Shown in pieces: positions 1 through 5,599 of a stretch of 7,520 nucleotides of DNA. The notes beneath the pieces are model-generated. The model ran no database searches. It saw only the letters and a program-made list of their open reading frames with translations, and had not been told where the DNA came from. Position 1 is the stretch's first letter. Every line of letters starts with the position of its first letter. Where the stretch lies: NCBI GenBank assembly GCA_002299785.1, contig DBNL01000068.1, forward strand, positions 1 to 7,520. The letters run 5' to 3'. The stretch is from Verrucomicrobia bacterium UBA673. Lineage in GTDB: Bacteria > Verrucomicrobiota > Verrucomicrobiia > Limisphaerales > UBA1096. The position numbers were made by a program, and so were the translations under genes.

Positions 1-200
1 TACAGGTGGCTTTGACCAACGGCGGTTTTCATTGCCTCGACGGCGAGCGGGCTGGGGCCAAGCGGGTTTTCGTTCGAGGCAACCTTGACGATTTCACCCG
101 CATCGAGGCCAAGCTCGCGGGCGACCTCATCGATCGGGCGACCCGGCTGGTACACCGGCAGGGTGTTCAGCGTGGAGTTGAGTTTGTCAAAAAACGGCAT
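1..200 (-). CDS. hisC: Histidinol-phosphate aminotransferase, N-terminal part (runs off left edge)
   Basis: HisC is a cytoplasmic PLP-dependent (fold type I) aminotransferase that converts imidazole-acetol phosphate and glutamate to histidinol phosphate in histidine biosynthesis. Only the first 66 residues are present, read on the minus strand from an ATG at 198-200. Visible hallmarks are LPVYQPGRPIDEVARELGL (residues 14-32), the usual HisC N-terminal arm, and IVKVASNENPLGPSPLAVEAM (37-57), whose SNENPLGPSP lies at the active-site entrance of the family. The fragment breaks off after SHL, where the family normally continues with YPDG. The start is well fixed: an in-frame TAG lies about 40 bases upstream and no other ATG is in frame between them. 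No clear Shine-Dalgarno site precedes it. A GCCAAG/CTTGGC inverted repeat lies 12-30 bases upstream of the start. Catalytic Lys and the remaining domains are outside the window. Identity is nearly certain; whether other his genes follow cannot be seen. Confidence 0.93.
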   Translation of the reverse strand, partial: MPFFDKLNSTLNTLPVYQPGRPIDEVARELGLDAGEIVKVASNENPLGPSPLAVEAMKTAVGQSHL

Positions 201-211
201 CAGAAAATCAT

Positions 212-230
212 GCCAAGCTCTTGGCCAAGC
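212..230. repeat. Overlapping inverted repeats of GCCAAG/CTTGGC upstream of hisC
   Basis: GCCAAG (212-217), two bases, CTTGGC (220-225) form an inverted repeat. The right arm is also the left half of the palindrome CTTGGCCAAG (220-229), so three half-sites lie back to back. It ends 12 bases upstream of the hisC ATG, inside the likely 5' untranslated region. It could be an operator, an RNA hairpin, or one copy of the genome-wide TTGGCCAA motif described in the findings. The structure is seen directly; its role is unknown. Confidence 0.5.
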
Positions 231-290
231 GACGGACTATTGATCCGGCGATTTAATTGTGTACAGCATGTCATCATGGTTGTTTTTTTG

Positions 291-352
291 TTCTCCCCCA
301 CCCCGGCCCTCTCCCTCATGGAGAAGGTGATCGCAGACCAGATGAGGGTGAA
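291..352 (-). repeat. REP/MITE-like palindromic dispersed repeat, copy 1
   Basis: Read on the minus strand, this element begins TTCACCCTCATC and has an internal hairpin, CCTTCTCC / GGAGAGGG around a 5-base loop (307-327). It ends in a GGGGTG arm that can pair with the starting CACCC. Its first 31 bases (352 down to 322) match positions 7287-7317 on the plus strand at 27 of 31 positions. It fills much of the gene-free stretch between hisC and the DUF6807 gene (201-391). It probably belongs to a family of short non-coding palindromic elements spread through the genome. Nothing else is recognised in this gap. Confidence 0.65.
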
Positions 353-391
353 GCGCCGGATATTTCTACAGGATGCTGTTTTATTGTCGTT

Positions 392-1414
392 TTAATTATT
401 ATTGATCGATTTTAGGAACGCCTTGTAGCGCTTTGTGCAAAGTTTGTGCGACGCCTTGGCCTGTGCCTCGGACGGCTTGGACAAGTTTGCCTGTGCTTCG
501 ACTTCCTCGATGGCGAAACGGAATTTCAGGTTGAACGGCTCGCCCTTCTTCAACTGTTTGGGCAGGAAATAGCCGAAGCGGCCGTAGTCGCGCCACGAAA
601 GTTCCTTCACGCCGTTGGCCGGCGCGTTCATTTGCTGTGCAGTGTACCAGCGCTTGCCGATCGGAAAAAGCAGCCGCGCCCATTGGTGGTTATCGTCGAT
701 GACTCTGCCCTTACCCGCGGCGTTGGCCGGCTCCCAAAGGTAGCTGGTCTCCTTGTTGCGCGTGGCCACCTCAGTGTGTGCGCGGAAGTGAACTCCGGCA
801 TGCTGCAAGTCACCGGCCAAGCTGACGTCACGCTCGGCCTTGAGCTCGAAACTGGCATCCACCTGCGTGTACATGCCACCCGGACGCGAAACGTTGAATG
901 TCCGGCGCTCGGAGAGCATCACGTCGCTACCGATGGCGTCCTTCTGCGTAGCTCGCCATTTGATGTGAGCGACAATCGAGGCAGAGTTTTTGGTCGTCGT
1001 GTTTTCAAACTTCACGATGTCGTAACGTCCGTTGCCCGGGCCGCCCTTGTGCCACATGTCGTAATTGCCCAGCTCTGACGAAACCTTGTTCCAGCCGATG
1101 AAGATGCCACGATGGTGGTTGAACAAACCGGCCCCTTTACCCTCCCTGTCGAGGCCGGGATTGGTCACCAATTCGCCGCCGCTGCCGAAGATATGCAGAA
1201 ACGGCTTGATCTGCCCTTCACCGTGGACGAGTCGGGCGACCGCTTTGCCATCCTGCAACACATCAACCACCATGCCGGGGCCAAGCGGGTTGGAGTGTTC
1301 AACGACTCTCCACTTGCCCTTGGCCAAGGGCGCAGCAGTAACGAACACCAACCCGACGACGAGGTTGGCCAGTGAATTAAAACGAATTCGAGTCATGATT
1401 TTGATACTCAACAT
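392..1414 (-). CDS. Exported DUF6807 family protein (Pfam family formerly named 'PmoA')
   Basis: The 340-residue product has a hydrophobic signal segment (about residues 15-28, ending TAAPLAKG), so it is probably periplasmic. The body fits the DUF6807 family: VVEHSNPLGPGMVVDV (37-52), the hallmark NHHRGIFIGWNKV (99-111), SERRTF (168-173), QHAGVHFRAH (204-213) and a C-terminal RDYGRFGYFLPKQLKKGEPF (275-294). The His-rich HHRG and QHAGVHFR segments are candidate metal or substrate sites. The biochemical role is unknown. Older annotation as a methane oxygenase is a name error, as there is no similarity to particulate methane monooxygenase. Such proteins in this phylum often lie near sugar-oxidoreductase and glycan genes. 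Two starts are possible: the ATG at 1414 and a second at 1396 (MTRIRF); both keep the signal peptide, and neither has a strong ribosome site. Codons 30-32 (Leu-Ala-Lys) contain one TTGGCCAA palindrome. A polar Lys/Ala-rich tail follows residue 305. Confidence 0.88.
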   Translation of the reverse strand: MLSIKIMTRIRFNSLANLVVGLVFVTAAPLAKGKWRVVEHSNPLGPGMVVDVLQDGKAVARLVHGEGQIKPFLHIFGSGGELVTNPGLDREGKGAGLFNHHRGIFIGWNKVSSELGNYDMWHKGGPGNGRYDIVKFENTTTKNSASIVAHIKWRATQKDAIGSDVMLSERRTFNVSRPGGMYTQVDASFELKAERDVSLAGDLQHAGVHFRAHTEVATRNKETSYLWEPANAAGKGRVIDDNHQWARLLFPIGKRWYTAQQMNAPANGVKELSWRDYGRFGYFLPKQLKKGEPFNLKFRFAIEEVEAQANLSKPSEAQAKASHKLCTKRYKAFLKSINNN

Positions 1415-1514
1415 TTACGGGGCCTACTATGCGGAAACCACCGCCGCTTGGCGATAAAGAACTGCACCCGGCGAAGCGTACATAATTACCGTATGAAGTA
1501 GGGCAAACACGGGT

Positions 1515-1601
1515 TCATACTGAAATCTTTTCAGACGACTGCACAAAACAAAACGCTGTAAAAAGCAAACTAGCAGTCATAATAAAAAATCGTGAATTCA
1601 T
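1515..1601 (-). CDS. Tiny signal-peptide-like ORF (28 codons), uncertain
   Basis: On the minus strand an ATG at 1601 opens a 28-residue frame that ends in TGA at 1515-1517. It starts MNSRFFIMTASLLFTAFCF and continues VQSSEKISV: a short positive N-region, a hydrophobic core and a small-residue end, much like a Sec signal peptide. No Shine-Dalgarno site is visible. It may be the remnant of a lost exported-protein gene, a real micropeptide, or chance in an AT-rich gap where TTT/ATT codons produce hydrophobic runs. It sits upstream of the DUF6807 gene on the same strand, so it could be co-transcribed with it. Confidence 0.2.
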   Translation of the reverse strand: MNSRFFIMTASLLFTAFCFVQSSEKISV

Positions 1602-1612
1602 TTTGAGGAGAC

Positions 1613-1623
1613 CTTGGCCAAGC
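1613..1623. repeat. CTTGGCCAAGC palindrome (intergenic copy)
   Basis: This is one of six exact TTGGCCAA palindromes in the window, here extended to CTTGGCCAAGC, identical over 11 bases to the copy at 220-230 upstream of hisC. It lies between the DUF4432 and DUF6807 genes, about 100 bases past the DUF4432 stop codon, and is not part of a convincing coding frame. Confidence 0.6.
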
Positions 1624-1719
1624 AAAAAAACACTCAACTGCCCGACGGTTAGCGGAACTGTGGTCTTACAGATTCTCTGTCTCAATCGGGGGACAATTCT
1701 AGATGAGAAAATTTGCTGT

Positions 1720-2952
1720 TTACTCTTCCGGGACTTTTTGGACTTCCGGGACTTTGTCGCCCTGCAATTCTTTCACTGCAGCAGCGGCAGCTTTAACTTC
1801 GCCTGCGTTACCAAGAATGGTGAAGTCCAGCTCAAACGTGCGCGACTCTCCCGCCCCAAGCTTGGGCACCCTCCCATATTTACGCTCGTAACTGCGGTTG
1901 TGCGGAAAGCCGGTACCTGGCTCGATGCCGGTCACGTAGCCGGTGTTTTCCGCCGCCGTGTTTTTCCACTGGGTGAGGTAAGGCAGTTGCGCCAACGGCC
2001 AACGAACCGTCACGCCGCGGTCGGCGTCAGCGTTCACCAGCACCGCCGTCGCGTTGCCGTCGTTATCGGCCTTGGGGTAAATCTTGTAAACCTCTTCAGT
2101 GAAGCCCTTGGTTGGCGCGGCGTAAAGAGCCTGTTGAGCGATCGCCTTGGCGGCGTTGGCGTTAAATGGAACAATCTTCTCCGAGGCCGCAAGCAACTTC
2201 GCTCCTTTCCCAAGCAGCGGCCGGCCGAAGTTCGCGTGGTAAATAATCTGGAACTCCTCGTCGAACGTGCCGTTATTCGTGAGCACATCGCGGATGCGAA
2301 ACGCACTTGAGCCCGGCAATGTGCTGATTTCCGTCCAGATTTCAAGGTTTGGCCCGTAGAAGGAAACCTCGTGCACGCGGCCCCGGATGCGAATGCGGTG
2401 CGGCGCTTCCTTGTCCACCGCCACGACCACGTCCGACGCTGGGATATTGCCGATCTTGCCGTGCAGCGTCAGTGCCATCGTCGCCTCGTCGCCGACGTTG
2501 TTGATAAACTTGTCCTCACCCGGATGCCCGGCGAACGACAAGCCACAGCGCACCAACCACTCGTTGAAACCATCGAGCCAGCCAAGGCCACCGCGATCGT
2601 GCAGATTGATGTAGCTTGGGTGGACGACCTCCTTCACCGGCGAGTCCCAGCCCAAGCGCACGTCGCCCATCGTGACGTCGAGCACGCTCATGCCCCGGGT
2701 CGGGATCACGCGAAAGTGCAGCCTACCGTTGTCGACCTCGATCAGATCGACGCCTTCCTGCTTGCCACCGTGCAGAGTACGCTTGTTGATCGACCAGCGG
2801 GAGTCGCCCTTGTAGCCGGAGAAATCGCTACTCGTGAGTTGCCAGCTCTCCGCATGCGTGTCGCGCTTGGCACTTGTCAAAACCTGATAGTGCCGAGCCT
2901 CCTGCGCCGTGGCCGCGATCGTAAAAAAAATAATGGCAAAAATATGTTTCAT
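1720..2952 (-). CDS. Exported DUF4432 family protein (aldose 1-epimerase/galactose mutarotase-like)
   Basis: This 410-residue protein begins with a short signal peptide (MKHIFAIIFFTIAATAQ, probable cleavage near residue 16-18). It continues with a beta-sandwich of the galactose-mutarotase superfamily, DUF4432 branch. Supporting segments are FRVIPTRGMSVLDV (80-93), LHDRGGLGWLDGFNEWLVRCG (117-137), LTLHGKIGNIPA (161-172), YHANFGRPLL (238-247) and TGIEPGTGFPHNR (341-353). By analogy with aldose 1-epimerases, His239 and Glu344 are candidate catalytic residues; this is inference. The likely substrate is a sugar or oligosaccharide in the periplasm. The tail after about residue 385 is low-complexity (Ala/Lys/Glu, ending VPEVQKVPEE) and probably disordered. 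The frame extends upstream to a TTG at 3024, but the ATG at 2952 gives a clean signal peptide and leaves room for a promoter. It is transcribed divergently from the small membrane protein at 3034. Confidence 0.87.
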   Translation of the reverse strand: MKHIFAIIFFTIAATAQEARHYQVLTSAKRDTHAESWQLTSSDFSGYKGDSRWSINKRTLHGGKQEGVDLIEVDNGRLHFRVIPTRGMSVLDVTMGDVRLGWDSPVKEVVHPSYINLHDRGGLGWLDGFNEWLVRCGLSFAGHPGEDKFINNVGDEATMALTLHGKIGNIPASDVVVAVDKEAPHRIRIRGRVHEVSFYGPNLEIWTEISTLPGSSAFRIRDVLTNNGTFDEEFQIIYHANFGRPLLGKGAKLLAASEKIVPFNANAAKAIAQQALYAAPTKGFTEEVYKIYPKADNDGNATAVLVNADADRGVTVRWPLAQLPYLTQWKNTAAENTGYVTGIEPGTGFPHNRSYERKYGRVPKLGAGESRTFELDFTILGNAGEVKAAAAAVKELQGDKVPEVQKVPEE

Positions 2953-3033
2953 AGTTCGGGCGAAGATTATCGAAAGCCCGGGTATTGCCAAGCGCCAACT
3001 CTTGGCCGACCCTCTCGCCGCCAAGTTGTCATC
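2953..3033. promoter_or_regulatory. Divergent intergenic region with candidate -10 box and GCCAAG/CTTGGC inverted repeat
   Basis: These 81 bases separate two divergent starts and must hold promoters for both. On the minus strand GATAAT (complement of 2966-2971) is a good -10 match and sits 13 bases from the DUF4432 ATG, implying a very short leader; no good -35 is found at normal spacing. CGGGC (2957-2961) and GCCCG (2976-2980) can form a hairpin across it. GCCAAG (2987-2992), eight bases, CTTGGC (3001-3006) form an inverted repeat resembling the one upstream of hisC, and could be an operator. The rightward promoter is not recognisable. Confidence 0.3.
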
Positions 3034-3222
3034 ATGATCATCCGAATCCTCCTCGCACTATTCCTCGCCGCCGCCACATTGTTCTGCGTGTTCGGCTTTG
3101 TGGCGACGTTCGAGCCGATGCCCGTCCACACGCAGTGGGTTTTTCGCGGGATTTACGGGCTTATATTCGTAGGAAACGTGGCCGGGTTGGCGCACCTCCT
3201 CCGGGGGATATTCAATCGCTGA
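3034..3222 (+). CDS. Small two-helix inner-membrane protein, function unknown
   Basis: The 62-residue product reads MIIRILLALFLAAATLFCVF then GFVATFEPMPVHTQWVFRG and a second hydrophobic helix, IYGLIFVGNVAGLAHLL, before RGIFNR. The layout is an N-terminal membrane helix (about 3-24), a short polar loop with FEPMP, and a second helix (about 40-56) with positive ends: a typical small membrane protein. The start is the ATG at 3034. The same frame stays open far upstream, but that part is antisense to the DUF4432 gene and has shadow-like composition. No Shine-Dalgarno site is evident. The gene is divergent from DUF4432 and 68 bases upstream of the pseudopilin on the same strand, so it may share a transcript with it. 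The stop is followed at once by a run of eight C. I do not recognise a named family; that it is a real gene rests on its coherent transmembrane pattern. Confidence 0.6.
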   Translation: MIIRILLALFLAAATLFCVFGFVATFEPMPVHTQWVFRGIYGLIFVGNVAGLAHLLRGIFNR

Positions 3223-3290
3223 CCCCCCCCGATTGGCCATTAAATGGTGAGTTGCAAGCCCACTTGGCTAAGCGTAGCTTCCCGCTTCAG

Positions 3291-4133
3291 GTGAAAACGT
3301 CTTCAAAAAACCGTAGCTTGGCCAGAGGATTTACGCTGATCGAGTTGCTCGTTGTCATCGCCATCATCGCGATCCTCGCCGGTCTGCTCCTCCCGGCGTT
3401 GGCCAAGGCCAAAAACAAGGCCACTGGTGCCTACTGCATGAGCAACCACAAGCAACTTCAGCTATGCTGGACCATGTACGCCGGTGACAACAACGACAGC
3501 ATGCCGGAAAACTCACAACTCCCCGGCGGCGGCAGCCGGGCCAGCTGGTTTAGCCAGGGACCAACGTGGCTGCACGGCAACGCGTGGACAGATATCGACG
3601 ACAGGAACATCCGCAAGGGCGTTCTATTCAAATACAACGACTCATCCGGCATTTACAAGTGTCCTGCCGACAAGTCGACCGTCAATGACGAAGGTAAAAT
3701 CCCGCGCGTGCGTAGCGTGTCGATGAACATGTATATGAACTTCCGATCCAGCCCGGATGATGGGGATTACAACAAATGCTGGCATAAGGTCAACGACATC
3801 AAAAACCCCTCCGCCTCGGAGGCTTTCGTATTCATCGACGAACACACCAAGAGCATCCAGCAAAGTGCATTCGGCGCAAACGCCGGTACATGGACACTTT
3901 TTGGCACGGCCAAGTGGACGTGGATCAGTTTCCCGGCGACCCGCCACAACAACGGCACGGTTCTGTCGTTCGCCGACGGCCACGCTGAGTCATGGCGCTG
4001 GGTCGAGAAGAAGACGATGGAGACTGCGGCTAAACCTATTCCATGGCTCGTCCTGCAGCCGGGCCAACGCGGCGGCGATCGCGACCTTCAGCGACTCTTC
4101 AATGCCATCCCAAAGACCATCCCATTGAAATAA
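3291..4133 (+). CDS. Type II secretion-like pseudopilin with N-methylation motif and H-x9-DG C-terminus
   Basis: This 280-residue prepilin-like protein has the leader (M)KTSSKNRSLARG, cleaved by prepilin peptidase between Gly13 and Phe14. The mature N-terminus is FTLIELLVVIAIIAILAGLL, with the required Glu at +5 (Glu18) inside one membrane helix (14-34). LLPALAKAKNKA (33-44) is the usual verrucomicrobial continuation. IYKCPAD (121-127) and the C-terminal RHNNGTVLSFADGH (218-231), with His219 and Asp229-Gly230, give the H-x9-DG signature. Such proteins occur in many copies in this phylum and are annotated as type II secretion G-like pseudopilins; the specific role of any copy is unknown. No ATG lies in frame near the leader. 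I chose GTG 3291 because it yields a normal leader length; the open frame runs back to 2985 over another gene. TTG codons at 3252 and 3264 are less likely alternatives. No secretion-machinery genes are nearby, so it stands alone. Confidence 0.88.
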   Translation: MKTSSKNRSLARGFTLIELLVVIAIIAILAGLLLPALAKAKNKATGAYCMSNHKQLQLCWTMYAGDNNDSMPENSQLPGGGSRASWFSQGPTWLHGNAWTDIDDRNIRKGVLFKYNDSSGIYKCPADKSTVNDEGKIPRVRSVSMNMYMNFRSSPDDGDYNKCWHKVNDIKNPSASEAFVFIDEHTKSIQQSAFGANAGTWTLFGTAKWTWISFPATRHNNGTVLSFADGHAESWRWVEKKTMETAAKPIPWLVLQPGQRGGDRDLQRLFNAIPKTIPLK

Positions 4134-4137
4134 AAGC

Positions 4138-4171
4138 CCTCCAACCCGGAGAGCTTGCGAAAAGTTGGAGG
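4138..4171. terminator. Hairpin between convergent genes (candidate bidirectional terminator)
   Basis: CCTCCAAC (4138-4145) and GTTGGAGG (4164-4171) are perfect 8-base inverted arms around an 18-base loop. They fill the 43-base gap between the pseudopilin stop (4131-4133) and the propeller gene stop (4177-4179), the expected place for a shared terminator. Neither strand has a clear U-tract after the stem, and the loop is long, so it is not a classical intrinsic terminator. Confidence 0.45.
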
Positions 4172-4176
4172 TGCGA

Positions 4177-5499
4177 TCAACTCTTGCCCACGCAGAACAG
4201 GCGACTATTGGTACGTATAAACAGACGGCCGTGCGCCACAGTAATACTGGCACGGGTCTGGTCATCGCCGTCTTCCCCCATCGCGGCCCTGTGAAGCACC
4301 TTGCCGCTTGCTGCCTCGATCACGTGCACGGTACCGGCGTGGTTCTGCACGTAGATTTTGCCATCCGCGCCAGTAGGTGAACCACGGAAGAGTGAGCGAC
4401 TATCAAGGTCGCTCGCCCACTGAATTTTGCCGGTTTTCGGTTCCACACGAGAAAGCATCTTGTCGCGGCCCTCGCCGTACAACACAAAAAAACTGCCCTG
4501 ATAAAACAGCGGCGTGCACACATCGCTGGAAACCCCGTCGCGACTTCCCTCGCTGTTCCACAGCCTGCCACTGGCGCTTATATTGCCCTTTCCACCGGCC
4601 TTGATTGCGAACACCGGCGCACGCTTGGGCGCGCACGCCAAAACCACCCCGTCTCCCGCAACCGGAGAGGGTACAAGCCGCCAGTGGCCAATGCGCGTCG
4701 GGTTCCAAGTGCCCCAGCGCCACAGTTCCTCTCCACTCTTCGGATCGTGACCGGTTAGGCAGTCGCCACCGGTAATGAGAATCTCGCCACGCCCATTGTG
4801 AGTGAACGGTATCGGCGTACTGAAAGCCTCGAGCGATTCACTGCGAGCCTTGGCCGGTCGGTACACTTTCCAGAGTTGCCGGCCGCTTTTCGGATCGAGC
4901 GCTAGCAGGTATGAGCGGTTGTCATTGCTGCCCTTGCTTCCGACCTTGGTATCACGTTGCAGCACCTGCATATAGAGTATGCCGTCGTGGATGATTGGGC
5001 TGGTCGAGAAGGTCCATAGGAACGCGAATTGCCCGTGTTTTTTCTGGATGTTTTGCGACCACAATTTCTCACCTTCTGGTGTGAACGTTGCCAACTCGCC
5101 GTTGCCGTAAAAAAAGGTCACCACCTGCCCATCGGTCACAGGCGAAGGCGCGGCGTAATTGCTGCGGTTGTCCTGCCGATGACCCTTGGAAACCTGATGT
5201 GCCCACTTCAGCGCGCCTGTCCCGCGGTCGTAACAGTTTGCCATTAGGCGCTCGGCATCCGGGTTTGAGGAGGACACGTATACATGCTCCCCCCAGACGA
5301 TCGGCGTCCCGGCACTCGGACCGTCCATCTTCACGCTCCAGATGACATTCTTCGTCTTGCTGAACTTGGCCGGCAGGTTTTTCTCGTCAGTCGAGCCGTT
5401 ATAATTCGGCCCACGCCAGTTCCCCCACTCGGCAGCCTGCACCCCGATCAGCGCCATCCCCGCGGCTAAGGCCAACATTGTTGCGTTTGTTTTTTTCAT
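4177..5499 (-). CDS. Exported PQQ-binding-like beta-propeller repeat protein
   Basis: The 440-residue product has a signal peptide (MKKTNATMLALAAGMALIGV, cleavage near QAA, residues 21-23). It is followed by WGNWRGPNYNG (25-35), the usual opening of planctomycete/verrucomicrobial propeller proteins. Propeller blades are marked by Gly-x-x-x-Trp repeats: DRGTGALKWAHQV (91-103), PEGEKLWSQN (141-150), DPKSGRQLWKVYRP (202-215), DPKSGEELWRWGTW (252-265) and EPKTGKIQWASDL (353-365), ending NSRLFCVGKS. These resemble BamB/PQQ-like repeats, but no quinoprotein catalytic domain or cytochrome is present. It is probably a binding or scaffold protein, not a dehydrogenase. The start is the ATG at 5499; the frame reaches a TTG three codons earlier. 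No Shine-Dalgarno site is visible. It lies 100 bases downstream of the sulfatase on the same strand, so co-transcription is plausible, and converges with the pseudopilin gene. The ligand is unknown. Confidence 0.87.
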   Translation of the reverse strand: MKKTNATMLALAAGMALIGVQAAEWGNWRGPNYNGSTDEKNLPAKFSKTKNVIWSVKMDGPSAGTPIVWGEHVYVSSSNPDAERLMANCYDRGTGALKWAHQVSKGHRQDNRSNYAAPSPVTDGQVVTFFYGNGELATFTPEGEKLWSQNIQKKHGQFAFLWTFSTSPIIHDGILYMQVLQRDTKVGSKGSNDNRSYLLALDPKSGRQLWKVYRPAKARSESLEAFSTPIPFTHNGRGEILITGGDCLTGHDPKSGEELWRWGTWNPTRIGHWRLVPSPVAGDGVVLACAPKRAPVFAIKAGGKGNISASGRLWNSEGSRDGVSSDVCTPLFYQGSFFVLYGEGRDKMLSRVEPKTGKIQWASDLDSRSLFRGSPTGADGKIYVQNHAGTVHVIEAASGKVLHRAAMGEDGDDQTRASITVAHGRLFIRTNSRLFCVGKS

Positions 5500-5587
5500 A
5501 ATGAACAAATTTTCAGATTTAGGAACAGGCGAACGCTGCCACCCTCTCAGCCAAGTGGCCAGCGCAAAATCAACTCATCCCATGCGC

Positions 5588-5595
5588 TTGGCCAA
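5588..5595. repeat. TTGGCCAA palindrome just after the sulfatase stop codon
   Basis: An exact TTGGCCAA octamer lies four bases past the sulfatase stop codon, within the 100-base gap before the propeller gene. GGCCAGCGC (5558-5566) and GCGCTTGGCC (5584-5593) nearby form an imperfect inverted pair. It could mark a transcript end or a processing site in the sulfatase-propeller unit, or simply be one of the scattered copies of the motif. The rest of this gap shows no clear promoter or terminator. Confidence 0.5.
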
Positions 5596-5599
5596 ACAC

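Larger units (their letters stand above)
1415..1719. other. Gene-poor, AT-richer intergenic region between the DUF6807 and DUF4432 genes
   Basis: This 305-base gap is visibly more AT-rich than the flanking genes. It must hold the DUF6807 promoter, which reads leftward, and the end of the DUF4432 transcript. I find no convincing sigma-70 promoter or intrinsic terminator. A T7 run follows the DUF4432 gene (complement of 1624-1630), but only a weak hairpin precedes it. Other contents are a 15-base hairpin-forming repeat CTGAAATCTTTTCAG (1520-1534), a TTGGCCAA palindrome (1614-1621) and a 28-codon signal-peptide-like reading frame (1515-1601, minus), listed separately. Confidence 0.5.

Noticed and set aside
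6..395. Plus-strand 129-codon frame at the left edge
   Set aside because: Its first half is antisense to the clear hisC start on the minus strand, and the remainder runs through the palindromic repeat; no family features.
446..1078. Long plus-strand frame opposite the DUF6807 gene
   Set aside because: Antisense shadow of a GC-rich gene with recognisable family motifs on the minus strand; the product is rich in Arg/Val/Leu with no domain.
54..1291. Exact 15-base repeat GGGGCCAAGCGGGTT at 54-68 and 1277-1291
   Set aside because: Both copies encode the peptide Asn-Pro-Leu-Gly-Pro with the same codons in hisC and DUF6807; best explained by a shared peptide motif and codon preference, not by a mobile repeat.
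2953..3024. Longer DUF4432 start at TTG 3024
   Set aside because: It would put 24 charged residues before a normal signal peptide and remove the divergent promoter region.
2371..3033. Upstream extension of the small membrane protein frame
   Set aside because: This part is antisense to the DUF4432 gene; only the segment from ATG 3034 has a coherent membrane-protein pattern.
4177..5499. PQQ-dependent dehydrogenase
   Set aside because: Only propeller repeats are present; no quinoprotein catalytic residues or cytochrome domain, and the length fits a propeller-only protein.
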